Notes: a model not told the origin generated them from the sequence alone. A DNA stretch of 64,000 nucleotides from Paludibacteraceae bacterium (GCA_024401645.1 JAKSKR010000004.1:1-64000), one strand, 5' to 3'; shown: positions 16,185-25,895, counted from the stretch's first letter. Numbers and translations are program-made.

Positions 16185-17042
16185 ATGGCAAAAAGCAAGC
16201 CTTTTTTAGAAGAACTGAAAAGTAAGATATCGGTCCCCGACATTCCGCACGATGGGTTCTATGTCGATCCCGAAACTTGGTACCTTCTGGTGCGTAACCT
16301 AACCAAGAACATCAACACCATGCTGGTCGGTTCCACAGGGTGTGGTAAGACCGAATTGGTGATGTTGGCATGTAAGAAGTTGGGTAAGGAATGCTGTGTT
16401 TACGACATGGGTAGCATGTACGATCCCATTTCTGGCCTTTTAGGTGTGCATCGCCTTAACGAAGAAGGGCATTCGGTGTTCGACTATGCCAAGTTTACCG
16501 CCGACATTCAGAAACCTTGCGTCATTGTGCTCGACGAGTTTTCGCGTGCACCCATCATGTCCAACAACATTCTCTTCCCTTGTCTCGACAGCCGTAGGGA
16601 GTTGCCGGTTGAGATTGCTGGTGGTAGGGATATGCGACGCATTAAGGTGCACCCCGACTGTGTGTTCGTTTCTACGGCCAACGTGGGTAGCGAATATACT
16701 GGTACCAACATGCTCGACAGGGCGTTGGTCAACCGTTTCTTTACCATTGAGTTGCATTACATGGCCGAGGCCGACGAGGCGGCTGTCCTCTGTCAGCGCA
16801 CAGGGGTGGCGGGCGATGCGGCTTTCACCATTGTGATGGTGGCTAACAAGATTCGCAACCTTTATGCCAAGCAAGAATTGTCGGAAACCGTCTCTACGCG
16901 CGAAACCCTTATGGCTAGCGAACTGGTGGTCGACGGTTACGACATCGTTAAGGCAGTAGAATTGGTCTTCTTGCCGCTTTTCGAAGGTACCAATACCGAG
17001 GGCGAGCGTTCGGTGGTACGCAAACTGTTTGCTAGTTTCTAA
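16185..17042 (+). CDS. MoxR/CobS-like AAA+ ATPase
   Basis: 285 residues. Walker A GSTGCGKT is at residues 49-56 and Walker B VIVLDEF at 111-117. STANVG at about 165 is sensor 1, and LDRALVNRFF at about 177-186 contains the arginine finger. The overall form matches MoxR-type chaperone ATPases such as CobS, which work with a VWA-domain partner to insert metals or mature protein complexes. The partner is encoded immediately downstream (gap 11 bp). Located in the cytoplasm. What the pair remodels is unknown. Confidence 0.9.
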   Translation: MAKSKPFLEELKSKISVPDIPHDGFYVDPETWYLLVRNLTKNINTMLVGSTGCGKTELVMLACKKLGKECCVYDMGSMYDPISGLLGVHRLNEEGHSVFDYAKFTADIQKPCVIVLDEFSRAPIMSNNILFPCLDSRRELPVEIAGGRDMRRIKVHPDCVFVSTANVGSEYTGTNMLDRALVNRFFTIELHYMAEADEAAVLCQRTGVAGDAAFTIVMVANKIRNLYAKQELSETVSTRETLMASELVVDGYDIVKAVELVFLPLFEGTNTEGERSVVRKLFASF

Positions 17043-17053
17043 CGGGGTAGCCT

Positions 17054-19342
17054 ATGGATTTGAACGAACGTTTGGCGCATGCCTTAAGTGCCGACACCAT
17101 GGACAACGAGGCCTTCGACAACGAGGTGGCCGAGTGGCATGTGGTCCCTTTCAGGGAACTGACGGCTTTTGTGGAAAGGTTGCAGAAAGAGCAACCTGTT
17201 GCCGTGCGTCAGCTCGACTGGGAGAAGGCAACAAGCGAGGGCGTGCTCAGCGAGTATTTTACCGATGTCAACATCTCGCTGGTCGCTGTTGTGCGCAAGG
17301 CCTACAACATTGCTACCGAGCTGTTGGCGGCTATGGATTGTCCCGAGCGTTACAAGTTGAGGCTGACCTCTACCTACATTGGCGAAACCAAGCAGAAGAA
17401 CCTTTTGGTCGACACCGCCATGTTCGACGACAAGACCATACCCATGGGCGAGAGGGTCGACCTTTTCTGTGGTGCTACCATTCTCGAGGCTTTGCAGACG
17501 TCGTTCACTCCGGTTGGGGCTTACGACGAGATTAAGAATCCAACCATCCGCACCATTGCGGCAATCATAGAACTGCAGCGGTTAGAGAATATTTGTGTGA
17601 AGCGCACGCCGGGCTACCAGTCTTTCCTTCAGAAACTTAAGAACTACCGGTTCGACTGTAGCGTAGTCGACACCCTTGCTCAGGCTACTTGCCCTGCCAT
17701 TCCCGGTTGCCCGTCGGTCGAGGGGGCGAACCTTGCCGACCTTAAGCGCTACTTGCGTTTGCGAAGGGCCGACCTTCCGTTGGCAAAAGACGATGTTGAC
17801 TTTTATTTAGACGATGACGATTGTTTCCTGCTATACCGCGAGCTGGGCTTGCAAGAGGAAGATTGTTTCTTGTATCTCGACTACCTTATGCTCATGGTGC
17901 GTATGCCCGATAGGTTGAAGCCGGAAGACATCCGTTACTATGCCTATTACCTGATGGAGGCGCACCAATGCCTTACGCCGTTTCCCGAAACTTGGTCCGA
18001 CGTTAAGCGTGCCGCGGTGGCCATCTTCAGTTTGCTGAAGCAGATGCGCACGGCGGTGGCTCAAAAGAAGATGCAGGCCGACGAAAGGGTAGGTTACATG
18101 AGCAAAGTGCCTGTCAAGCAACGCAACCGTGGCGAAAGCACCATGACCGATCCTGGCGAAAGCCGTACCATGGAGGCCGATGCTCCTGCTCCTAATGTGG
18201 GCAATTCTAACGATGAGAGCGAAACCAAGTCCAATGCAAGGCAAGCCAAGAAGGCTGGTAAACAAGCCAATGGCCCTACCGACCAGAACGATAATCTGGC
18301 AGATAACGACGATAATCAAGATGCCGGAAAACAGGGCAACGAACAACCCCAACTGTCTGACAGACAGATTGACGAACTGGCAAACGAAGAAGACAAGCTT
18401 TTGAAGGAGTTCCCCGACTGGACCCAAAAGATAAGCAGCATATCGAACCAAGTCATCCGCGACCACGTGCACTATAGCCACTACCTGTTCTCGAATGCCC
18501 AGGTTATTGAGGGCAGTGTAAAGTTCGGCACCAACCGAAACATAAAGTTCATGGTGGCGCAACCCGACAAGGTCAAGTACCGTTTGGCGCTCGAAAACGT
18601 GCGTAATTTGGTGGCATCGGTTCGCAAGGCTTTCAAGGCGCATTACCGTCATACCGAGGTCGATGTCCACAACTTGCGTAATGGCACGCTAGACCCTACA
18701 AAGTTGGCCGAGGCACGGCAGGGCGTGCAGAATGTTTATATGCGGCATGCCAAAACCATTACCGACAAGGTGAGTGTCGCTCTGGTTGTCGACGAAAGCG
18801 CATCCATGAAGACCGATAAGAAGATGGAGTCGGCTCGCGAGGTGGCAATCTTGTTGTCCGAGGCTATAAAAGACGTGCCCGAAATGGAACTGTTTGTCTA
18901 TGGACACCATGCCGATATTGGCTTGCCCAACACAACCAACATCAACGTCTACCGCGATAAGACGCATACGGTAGACTTCGCATTGGGTAACACCAAGGCC
19001 GATGGCTGCAACCGCGACGGTGTGGCGTTTAAGGAAATAGCCCTCGATATTCGTCGCCAAACCGAAAACAAGATACTTATGGTGGTCATTAGCGACGGAA
19101 ACCCCAATGCCGAGAACTACCGTGGCATGCAGGCAGTGGAAGACACCCAACGCCAGGTGCGCGAAATTGAACGCATGGGTTTCTCGGTCATGCAGGTGTC
19201 GCTGAAGGGTGGGGTAGATTCTAAACTCATGTTCCGCCATTGGGTTACGTTTACCAACATGTCACTTCTTGCGCACGACATTTCTCAAGTCGTAAAAATG
19301 GCAGTGGCTAGGCTTGCCGAACGTAGGGTAGAATTGTTCTAA
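17054..19342 (+). CDS. CobT-like VWA-domain protein, partner of the MoxR-like ATPase
   Basis: 762 residues. An alpha-helical N-terminal half (about 1-350) is followed by a low-complexity, charged linker (about 355-450, rich in N, D, K and Q). The C-terminal von Willebrand A domain has the metal-ion-dependent adhesion site DESAS at about residue 579 and VISDGNPN near 675. This is the architecture of CobT-type partners of CobS/MoxR ATPases. Cobalamin genes are not nearby, so a role in cobalt chelation is not implied. It is translated from the same transcript as the ATPase. Confidence 0.85.
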   Translation: MDLNERLAHALSADTMDNEAFDNEVAEWHVVPFRELTAFVERLQKEQPVAVRQLDWEKATSEGVLSEYFTDVNISLVAVVRKAYNIATELLAAMDCPERYKLRLTSTYIGETKQKNLLVDTAMFDDKTIPMGERVDLFCGATILEALQTSFTPVGAYDEIKNPTIRTIAAIIELQRLENICVKRTPGYQSFLQKLKNYRFDCSVVDTLAQATCPAIPGCPSVEGANLADLKRYLRLRRADLPLAKDDVDFYLDDDDCFLLYRELGLQEEDCFLYLDYLMLMVRMPDRLKPEDIRYYAYYLMEAHQCLTPFPETWSDVKRAAVAIFSLLKQMRTAVAQKKMQADERVGYMSKVPVKQRNRGESTMTDPGESRTMEADAPAPNVGNSNDESETKSNARQAKKAGKQANGPTDQNDNLADNDDNQDAGKQGNEQPQLSDRQIDELANEEDKLLKEFPDWTQKISSISNQVIRDHVHYSHYLFSNAQVIEGSVKFGTNRNIKFMVAQPDKVKYRLALENVRNLVASVRKAFKAHYRHTEVDVHNLRNGTLDPTKLAEARQGVQNVYMRHAKTITDKVSVALVVDESASMKTDKKMESAREVAILLSEAIKDVPEMELFVYGHHADIGLPNTTNINVYRDKTHTVDFALGNTKADGCNRDGVAFKEIALDIRRQTENKILMVVISDGNPNAENYRGMQAVEDTQRQVREIERMGFSVMQVSLKGGVDSKLMFRHWVTFTNMSLLAHDISQVVKMAVARLAERRVELF

Positions 19343-19399
19343 CTCACAATAATAGATACGAAATGTCCGTTTATGTATATATATAATTAGATTAAGTAA

Positions 19400-20542
19400 A
19401 TGAAACTAGGAATAAGGAGATGGTTTATTGAATATTTTAGCCTAACCGACTATAAGCAATCTAATAGCGAGATTATTGCCGCCATAACGAGTGGCACCCA
19501 GTTTAAGGGTACCAACCTTTGGATTTTGGTGTGTGCCATCTTAATAGCTTCGTTGGGTTTGAACATGAACTCAACCGCCGTTATTATTGGTGCCATGCTC
19601 ATCAGTCCGCTCATGGGGCCCATCATGGGCATTGGTTTAGGCATAGGCATTGGCGACGGCAGCCTGGTGCGCAGTTCGGCTAAAAACCTTTTTGTGGCAA
19701 CGTTGTTCTCATTGTTGGCAAGTGCCATTTATTTCTGGATTTCGCCCATCAACGATGCCCGTAGCGAGTTGTTGGCACGTACGCAACCAACCATCTACGA
19801 CGTTATGATTGCCTTCTTTGGTGGCTTTGCCGGCATAATTGCTACCGGCAGTAAGTCGAAGGGCAACATCTTGCCGGGTGTGGCTATTGCTACGGCTCTT
19901 ATGCCGCCGTTGTGTACTGCCGGTTATGGTTTGGCTACTTTGCAGTGGAAGTTCCTGTATGGTGCCCTTTACCTGTTCTCAATAAACGCGGTCTACATTG
20001 GCTTGGCAACGTGGCTGGGAACCAAGCTCTTGCGTTTGCCACAAGCGCATGGAAAAGACGATGAAGACAGCAAGGCCGACAAGAAGAAACGCATGGCGTG
20101 GACCATTGTCCTACTTGTGCTTTTCATTATTCCAAGCCTTGTTACCACCACTGGCATCATACGCCGTAACATGCTCGATGCACGTGTGTCGTCTTACATC
20201 TCGGGCGAGTTCAAGTCGTTAGAGAATGTTCATTTGGTGAGCTACGAATACATTCAGACTGACTCAACTTCTACCATACAGGTCAACTTGCTGGGCACAC
20301 CGGTAGATGCTCACCAGATAGACGTGCTGAAAGCCCGAATGGGTAAGTACGGACTAGCCGATGATATTGGTTTGAAGGTGGTTCAGGGTGGATTGGAAAA
20401 TCCGGATGTTGATGCGGCTGAACTTTCTGGCACCATTGTCACCAATGTGGTGCAATATTACAACGAGACGATTGAGAAACTCCGTAAGGAGAACGACAGT
20501 TTAAGGGCGGTGATAAAGTCGATGGCGGTTCCTACTAAATAG
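19400..20542 (+). CDS. DUF389 (TIGR00341-type) membrane protein
   Basis: 380 residues with about six hydrophobic helices between residues 30 and 255. The family signatures are STAVIIGAMLISPLMGPIMG at residues 54-73 and GVAIATALMPPLCTAGYGLA at 155-174, both rich in glycine and proline. The soluble C-terminal part (about 260-380) ends in a helical, coiled-coil-like stretch (YNETIEKLRKENDSLRAVIK). The function of DUF389 proteins is not known. The carbonic anhydrase gene follows within 36 bp, which hints at a link with inorganic carbon or pH. Confidence 0.88.
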   Translation: MKLGIRRWFIEYFSLTDYKQSNSEIIAAITSGTQFKGTNLWILVCAILIASLGLNMNSTAVIIGAMLISPLMGPIMGIGLGIGIGDGSLVRSSAKNLFVATLFSLLASAIYFWISPINDARSELLARTQPTIYDVMIAFFGGFAGIIATGSKSKGNILPGVAIATALMPPLCTAGYGLATLQWKFLYGALYLFSINAVYIGLATWLGTKLLRLPQAHGKDDEDSKADKKKRMAWTIVLLVLFIIPSLVTTTGIIRRNMLDARVSSYISGEFKSLENVHLVSYEYIQTDSTSTIQVNLLGTPVDAHQIDVLKARMGKYGLADDIGLKVVQGGLENPDVDAAELSGTIVTNVVQYYNETIEKLRKENDSLRAVIKSMAVPTK

Positions 20543-20578
20543 GGAGTGCCTTATGTGCAAATACAAAAATTGTTGTCT

Positions 20579-21118
20579 ATGATAGAACAGATGCTTGAAT
20601 TCAACGAAGAATTCGTAAAGAATAAGGAGTACGAGAAATACGTAACCTCAAAGTTTCCCGATAAGAAGATTGCCATAGTTACCTGCATGGATACCCGTTT
20701 GGTAACCTTGTTGCCTGCGGCGTTGGGCATTAAGAATGGCGATGTGAAGATTATTAAGAATGCGGGTGCTACCATCACCAATCCGTTCGACTCTACGGTG
20801 CGTTCCCTTTTGGTGGCCATTTATGAATTGGGCGTTAACGAGATTATGATTATCGGTCATACGTCTTGTGGTGTTCAGGGTATGGATAGCCAAGAAATGC
20901 TGCACCTTATGCGCGAACGTGGCATCGACGAGGAGCACATATCGCTTATGAAGCATTGTGGCATCGATCTCGACTCGTGGTTGCATGGTTTCGACGATAC
21001 CGAGGATGCCATTCTCGAAACGGTCGATCTTGTTAAGAATCATCCACTTGTTCCGAAAGATGTTGTAGTGAAAGGCTACATTATGGATTCCTTAACGGGT
21101 AAGTTAAAGGTCTTGTAA
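20579..21118 (+). CDS. Beta-class carbonic anhydrase
   Basis: 179 residues from the ATG at 20579 (MIEQMLEFNEEF); an in-frame GTG at 20546, 3 nt behind the previous stop, would add 11 residues. Zinc ligands are in place: TCMDTR with C36 and D38/R40, and IGHTSCG with H94 and C97. It interconverts CO2 and bicarbonate in the cytoplasm. The size and the form of the motifs match the short beta-CA group found in Bacteroidetes and Firmicutes. It is closely coupled to the DUF389 membrane protein gene and convergent with tcdA. Confidence 0.88.
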   Translation: MIEQMLEFNEEFVKNKEYEKYVTSKFPDKKIAIVTCMDTRLVTLLPAALGIKNGDVKIIKNAGATITNPFDSTVRSLLVAIYELGVNEIMIIGHTSCGVQGMDSQEMLHLMRERGIDEEHISLMKHCGIDLDSWLHGFDDTEDAILETVDLVKNHPLVPKDVVVKGYIMDSLTGKLKVL

Positions 21119-21140
21119 GAACGTAGTTCGCACTCGGCTC

Positions 21141-21956
21141 TTACACCTTGCAGTCGCCAACGAACTCGTTGATGACCATGCCGGCTATCGACATGCCGAA
21201 GATGGCCGTTATGTGGCAGAGCGAGCCATTGGTGTGCACTTTTCGGGCATTCCAGCTACTGCTTGCATCTTCCTGCTTGTTGGCGCAAATGCAAGCCTCT
21301 GTGCCGCATGCAAACTCCTCACCCAGGTTCTTCATGGGTGTTTCCTCGCTGTAGACGCAGAAGAATTTGCGTTTAGGGTAAATCTGCTGTTTCTTAAATT
21401 TGTCGCGTAGGGCTCTTGCCAAAGGGTCCCCCTTAATTTTCCAGAACTCGGTTTTCCTAACGGCAAACGGGTCGCGACGAAGGGCTGCTCCCATCGACGA
21501 GATAAATACGATGTGTTTTGGCAAGCTGGTGGCGCGTAGAATAAGGTCAGCCTTTTCGGCCAACGAGTCAATTGCATCTACTATGGCATCGTACTCTTCC
21601 ATGTGGAAAGACTCTGCCGTGGTCTTGTCATAGACTTTCTGTAAGGCGTTTATCTCTAATTCCGGATTTATTTCCAACAGTCGTTCACGCAACACCTCCA
21701 CCTTAACTTGTCCTATGGTCTTGCTGGTAGCCATTAGCTGACGGTTGCAGTTGGTGACGCAAACTCGGTCAGAATCTACAATAGTCAGGTGCTTCACACC
21801 ACTTCTAACAAGGCATTCGGCGCACCATGAACCCACGCCGCCCACGCCAAAAATAATGACGCGTGCATTGCGTATCTTGTTCAGTTTCTCTTTGCCAAAT
21901 AGCAGTTCTGCGCGGCGTTGCATGCCGTCTTCCATTGGTGTTACTGTCTTTCCCAT
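21141..21956 (-). CDS. tcdA: tRNA threonylcarbamoyladenosine dehydratase (TcdA/CsdL)
   Basis: About 271 residues from the ATG at 21956; the frame also has an upstream TTG. An E1-like ThiF fold is evident: the ATP loop VIIFGVGGVGSWCAECL near residue 34, then TIVDSDRVCVTNCNRQL, then the DAIDS segment. TcdA cyclises the t6A base at position 37 of ANN-decoding tRNAs in an ATP-dependent step. Length agrees with E. coli TcdA. A -7 box lies just upstream, giving a very short leader. It is convergent with the carbonic anhydrase gene. Confidence 0.92.
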   Translation of the reverse strand: MGKTVTPMEDGMQRRAELLFGKEKLNKIRNARVIIFGVGGVGSWCAECLVRSGVKHLTIVDSDRVCVTNCNRQLMATSKTIGQVKVEVLRERLLEINPELEINALQKVYDKTTAESFHMEEYDAIVDAIDSLAEKADLILRATSLPKHIVFISSMGAALRRDPFAVRKTEFWKIKGDPLARALRDKFKKQQIYPKRKFFCVYSEETPMKNLGEEFACGTEACICANKQEDASSSWNARKVHTNGSLCHITAIFGMSIAGMVINEFVGDCKV

Positions 21957-21971
21957 TGCTGTTGTTTTTTG

Positions 21972-21979
21972 CAAAGATA
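21972..21979 (-). promoter_or_regulatory. -7 box of tcdA
   Basis: On the minus strand this reads TATCTTTG, a match to TAnnTTTG. The transcript would start near 21967, about 10 nt before the ATG at 21956. It also explains why the upstream TTG at 21974 is not the start. Confidence 0.5.
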
Positions 21980-22087
21980 TCTACAATTTCAGAAATGAAA
22001 AGTTATGTTTGAAAAAAACATGTGACGAAACGGACAATTCCACCCCCGACCCAAAAACTGAAATGATGGGTATAGGTACGAATTGAC

Positions 22088-22118
22088 TTTGTCAACAATA
22101 AAAAAGTACTTAACTTTG
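22088..22118 (+). promoter_or_regulatory. Bacteroidetes-type promoter for the AAA-ATPase/nuclease gene
   Basis: TTTG at 22088-22091 and TAACTTTG at 22111-22118 are separated by exactly 19 bp, a full match to the consensus. Transcription should begin near 22124, giving a leader of about 20 nt. Confidence 0.75.
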
Positions 22119-22143
22119 TGTCGAATAATAAATTGGGATAAGT

Positions 22144-23730
22144 ATGGGCATATACCTCAATCCGAATGCAGAAGCATTCAAAGAAGATAAGAACACGGAC
22201 ATATACGTAGACAAATCACTTGTGTTGATAGAGCTAAACAAATTACTTGGTTCAAGGGAGAAGTTTGTCTGCATGTCTCGTGCCCGCCGTTTCGGCAAGA
22301 GCATGGCTGGTAATATGATTTCCGCTTATTATTCAAAGGGATGCGACACCAAGGGAATCTTCTCGAAGATGAAGATTGGCGATGTTCCTGGCTATGAGGA
22401 CAACCTTAACAAATTCAACGTGATTAAGTTGGATTTGAATGGCTGGTACCAAAAGGGAATTAACGAAGACAAGGAAGCTGTATTGTTTAAGTACATACAC
22501 GCTACACTTCTAAAAGAATTCCGAAAAGAATTCCCGGAAATAGAGTTTGATGAAGGAACCTCAATTGCGTCAAATATTCTAAACGTTTATGCACAGACCA
22601 ACGAGAAATTTGTCATTATTATAGACGAATACGATGTGCTGGTTCGTGAGCGCGTGTCAGAGAAATTATTGAAGGATTATTTAAGTTTTTTGAATGAATT
22701 GTTCAAGGACACAACCCTTCGTCCTGCCATCGCTTTGGCCTACATTACAGGAATTCTGCCAATAGTAAGAGACAAGGTGCAGTCAAAGCTCAATGAATTT
22801 ACCGAGTATTCCATGGTTGATGCGCAGCAGTTCGCAGGACTTATTGGTTTCACCCATGAAGAGGTTGATGATCTCTGCAACACACACGGCATCGATAAGG
22901 ATGAGTGTGCTCGATGGTATGATGGTTATAAACTGTCAGAATCTGTGGGCGTTTTCAATCCGTTGTCAGTTGTTAATGCAGTAAGAAGAAAAGAATTTGG
23001 CAGTTACTGGTCTGCCACGAGCACTTTTGAGGTCCTAAAGGACTATATAGGCATGAACTTTGATGGCACAAGGGAAGACATCATCAGTATGATGTCAGGA
23101 ACGCCCGTACCAGTTAAAGTCAAGGATTTCCGCAACAAGTTAGACGATATCACAAACAAAGACAATGTCTTCACTTACCTAATACATCTGGGATATTTGT
23201 CATATGACCGAAAGACCAAGACCTGTAAAATCCCTAATGAGGAAGTTCGTGAGGAATGGGTTAGTGCCATTGATTATGACGACAATTATGTCAAGGTTAT
23301 AGAAATAGTCAATACATCAAGGAAACTCCTTGACGACACCATCAATGGCAATGAAGATGCTGTAGCCAATGCTCTTGACGCTGCCCACACCGAGGTGACC
23401 AGCAACCTTACCTACAACGACGAGCATTGTTTCCAGAGTGCCATCTGTTTGGCGTACTTCTATGCCAACACGCGTTATACCTTGGTAAAGGAACTGCCAA
23501 CTGGCAAGGGATATGCCGACTTGGCATTGATACCGTTTTTGCCAAACATTCCTGCAATAGTGATAGAATTGAAACACAACAAGTGTGCCGAAACTGCCTT
23601 GCAGCAGATAAGGGACAAGAAATATGACGATGCACTAAAACATTACCGCGGCGACATGCTTTTTGTTGGCATCAATTACGATGAAAAGACTAAAAAGCAC
23701 GAATGCAAGATAGAGAAGCTTGTGCTTTGA
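22144..23730 (+). CDS. AAA-ATPase-like protein with C-terminal PD-(D/E)XK nuclease domain (DUF1703)
   Basis: 528 residues. The N-terminal AAA-ATPase-like domain starts GIYLNPNAEAF and has the atypical P-loop RARRFGKSMA (residues 46-55), the form usual in this family. IIIDEYDVLV at about 158-167 is Walker B. The C-terminal nuclease-like domain has GKGYADLALIPF and AIVIELKHNK, giving the D-ExK core. Such genes are abundant and variable in gut Bacteroidetes, and their role is unknown. A consensus promoter precedes it and a terminator follows, so it forms its own transcription unit. Confidence 0.9.
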   Translation: MGIYLNPNAEAFKEDKNTDIYVDKSLVLIELNKLLGSREKFVCMSRARRFGKSMAGNMISAYYSKGCDTKGIFSKMKIGDVPGYEDNLNKFNVIKLDLNGWYQKGINEDKEAVLFKYIHATLLKEFRKEFPEIEFDEGTSIASNILNVYAQTNEKFVIIIDEYDVLVRERVSEKLLKDYLSFLNELFKDTTLRPAIALAYITGILPIVRDKVQSKLNEFTEYSMVDAQQFAGLIGFTHEEVDDLCNTHGIDKDECARWYDGYKLSESVGVFNPLSVVNAVRRKEFGSYWSATSTFEVLKDYIGMNFDGTREDIISMMSGTPVPVKVKDFRNKLDDITNKDNVFTYLIHLGYLSYDRKTKTCKIPNEEVREEWVSAIDYDDNYVKVIEIVNTSRKLLDDTINGNEDAVANALDAAHTEVTSNLTYNDEHCFQSAICLAYFYANTRYTLVKELPTGKGYADLALIPFLPNIPAIVIELKHNKCAETALQQIRDKKYDDALKHYRGDMLFVGINYDEKTKKHECKIEKLVL

Positions 23731-23756
23731 AAAAATACATCATAGATAGTAAATGA

Positions 23757-23784
23757 AAAGGGGATGCGACATTGCATCCCCTTT
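23757..23784. terminator. Bidirectional intrinsic terminator
   Basis: AAAGGGGATGC (23757-23767) / GCATCCCCTTT (23774-23784) around a 6-nt loop. It lies between the ATPase/nuclease gene and the convergent BspA-like gene. Confidence 0.82.
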
Positions 23785-23807
23785 CTGTATCTGTCAAGAA
23801 CCAGTAT

Positions 23808-25763
23808 CTATTTAACCTTTACTTCCATGTTGTGAAAGTTCTTCCAACCAAAGGCTTCCGAATAGCGTTTTTTTGCATCGCCACTTTCCACGATAAGGTT
23901 TCCATATCTGTAAACGTCTTTGTCGAAAGCGTCAATAGCCTTAAATTGGGTAGAGTCGTTCTTCGAGTAAACGACCATCTGTGCAGGTTCTGGGTTCCGG
24001 GCCCAAATTGATGCTTGCTTGTTGATGTGTTTGAATGCATTTGAATTGATGGTTGTCAGCCCATATGAAAGTTGAATGTCTTTCAATTCTGTGCAGTCTT
24101 CAAATGCACAGTAACCAATCTTGGTAACGGTTTTAGGTAATATTATTTGTGTTAGCTTGTTGCACGACTTGAATGCCCAGTCGCCAATAGTGTTGACTCC
24201 CTCGGGAATGGAAACCTTGGTGCAGGCTTCCTTGTCGCCCACCCAACCGTAGCACTTGGTGCCGTTGGCATAGACAAGAACGTGTGGCTTCATGCTGTTG
24301 CATTCCTGGAAGGCTAGCGGAGAAATTTTGCTGACCGACTTCGGAACGTCGAGTTTAAGCTTGCCGCATTGCGAGAATGCTCCGAATCTGATTTCTGTAA
24401 CCGAGTTCGGAATCTTGCAACTGGTCAGGTTCTTACAACCAGCAAAGGCCGATGAACCGATAATCTTCACCGAGTTTGGAATCTTCACACTAGCCAAGTT
24501 CTTGCAGCGGTAGAAGGTGTAGTTGCCTATAGAGGTTACCACGTTCGGAATCTTAATGTCTTTAAGGCTTGCACAGCCGGCAAAGGCTTCGTCGCCAATG
24601 TAGGTCACCGAGTTCGGAATCTGAATAGAAGCTAGCTTTTCGCAGTCTTCAAACGCCTTGTCGCCGATGGAGGTTACAGAATTTGGAATCTTAATGCTGG
24701 TCAGGTTCGCGCAGCCTGAAAAGGCATTGTTGCCAATGGCGGTTACGCCTTCTGGTATGGTAACTTCTGTGCAGGCTCTGGTGTTACCTACCCAATAGCA
24801 TTTGGTGTTGTTGGCGTAAATAAACAGGTGTGGGGTTAGGTTGCTGCAACCCATAAACGCACCGCTACCTATGGTGGTAATAGACTTCGGAATGTCTACT
24901 CTCGAAAGCTTCGTACAGTTCTCGAAAGCATTCTGCTCAATAACCGAAACCGAGCTTGGTATTTCAATGCTTGCAAGGCTGCTGCAACCTTCAAAAGCAC
25001 TGCGCTCAATGGCAGTTACGGCACTTGGCAAGGTTATTTTTGTCAAGTTGCTGCAACCCTTAAATGTGTTGCTCCTGATGGTGGAAACAGAACTTGGAAT
25101 CTCAATGCTGGCAAGGCTGCTACAGCCCTTAAAGGCGCCAGCTCCTATCTCGGTCACCGAGTTTGGAATGCTGATGTTTATCAATCGGCTGCAATCTTCA
25201 AACGCACGGTCTTCAATGTCGGTAACCCAGAAAGGAATCTTAATGTCAACAAGGCTTGTACAGCCCATAAAAACCATGTTTTCAATGGTGGTGATGGTGC
25301 TTGGCAACTTCACGCTGGTTAGGTTGGTACAGCCAACGAACGCACGGTTCTCAATAGATGAAATTGAGTTCGGAAGCTCAATGTTGGTCAAACTCTTACA
25401 ACCCGAAAACGCAACGGTTTCAATGGTGGTAAGTCCGTTTGGAAAGACGATGTTAGAAAGGTTGACGCAGTCTTCGAATGCCGAAAAGCGGATGACGGTG
25501 ACTGTGTTTGGCAACTTAATGCTGGTTAGGTTCTTACAACCGTTAAATGCCCAGTAGCCAATGGCGGTGACTTTGTAGGTCTTACCTTCAAACATTACGG
25601 TCTCGGGAATGGTAATGTCGCCCGAATACCTTACCGATGATTCACTTTTACGAACCTCTACCTCGTCGTCGCCTATCGGTTCGTAACTAATACCATTTAC
25701 TTCAAATGCCCATCCTGTCAGACAACAAAACAAGCAGATAAATAAGAATAGAAATTTTCTCAT
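23808..25763 (-). CDS. BspA-like leucine-rich repeat surface protein
   Basis: About 651 residues from the ATG at 25763, which gives a clean signal peptide (MRKFLFLFICLFCCLTGWAF); the open frame extends upstream only through a TTG. More than twenty repeats of about 23 residues of the form AFxGCxxLTSIxIPxSVTxI follow, the LRR_5 class of Treponema and Bacteroides BspA. Two repeats are interrupted by inserts (LFIYANNTKCYWVG and LVYANGTKCYGWVG). These proteins lie on the cell surface and can bind host proteins or other cells. No C-terminal sorting domain is obvious. Strong repeat identity makes copy number likely to vary between strains. Confidence 0.9.
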   Translation of the reverse strand: MRKFLFLFICLFCCLTGWAFEVNGISYEPIGDDEVEVRKSESSVRYSGDITIPETVMFEGKTYKVTAIGYWAFNGCKNLTSIKLPNTVTVIRFSAFEDCVNLSNIVFPNGLTTIETVAFSGCKSLTNIELPNSISSIENRAFVGCTNLTSVKLPSTITTIENMVFMGCTSLVDIKIPFWVTDIEDRAFEDCSRLINISIPNSVTEIGAGAFKGCSSLASIEIPSSVSTIRSNTFKGCSNLTKITLPSAVTAIERSAFEGCSSLASIEIPSSVSVIEQNAFENCTKLSRVDIPKSITTIGSGAFMGCSNLTPHLFIYANNTKCYWVGNTRACTEVTIPEGVTAIGNNAFSGCANLTSIKIPNSVTSIGDKAFEDCEKLASIQIPNSVTYIGDEAFAGCASLKDIKIPNVVTSIGNYTFYRCKNLASVKIPNSVKIIGSSAFAGCKNLTSCKIPNSVTEIRFGAFSQCGKLKLDVPKSVSKISPLAFQECNSMKPHVLVYANGTKCYGWVGDKEACTKVSIPEGVNTIGDWAFKSCNKLTQIILPKTVTKIGYCAFEDCTELKDIQLSYGLTTINSNAFKHINKQASIWARNPEPAQMVVYSKNDSTQFKAIDAFDKDVYRYGNLIVESGDAKKRYSEAFGWKNFHNMEVKVK

Positions 25764-25895
25764 AACAGAGTGAATAATGCTTTCTTGTGCTTTCAAATTT
25801 AGATGCGAAACAAATTTAATTAAAATTGTTCATTTTTGAAAAATTGTAGGCGGTGTTATGTCGCCTTCTCTCTCTTTATTTTTCTCCCAAATTGT

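Noticed and set aside
17831..18670. 279-codon minus-strand frame inside the VWA gene
   Set aside because: It mirrors the plus-strand gene through strong codon bias and shows no domain. The plus strand has a VWA motif and operon context.
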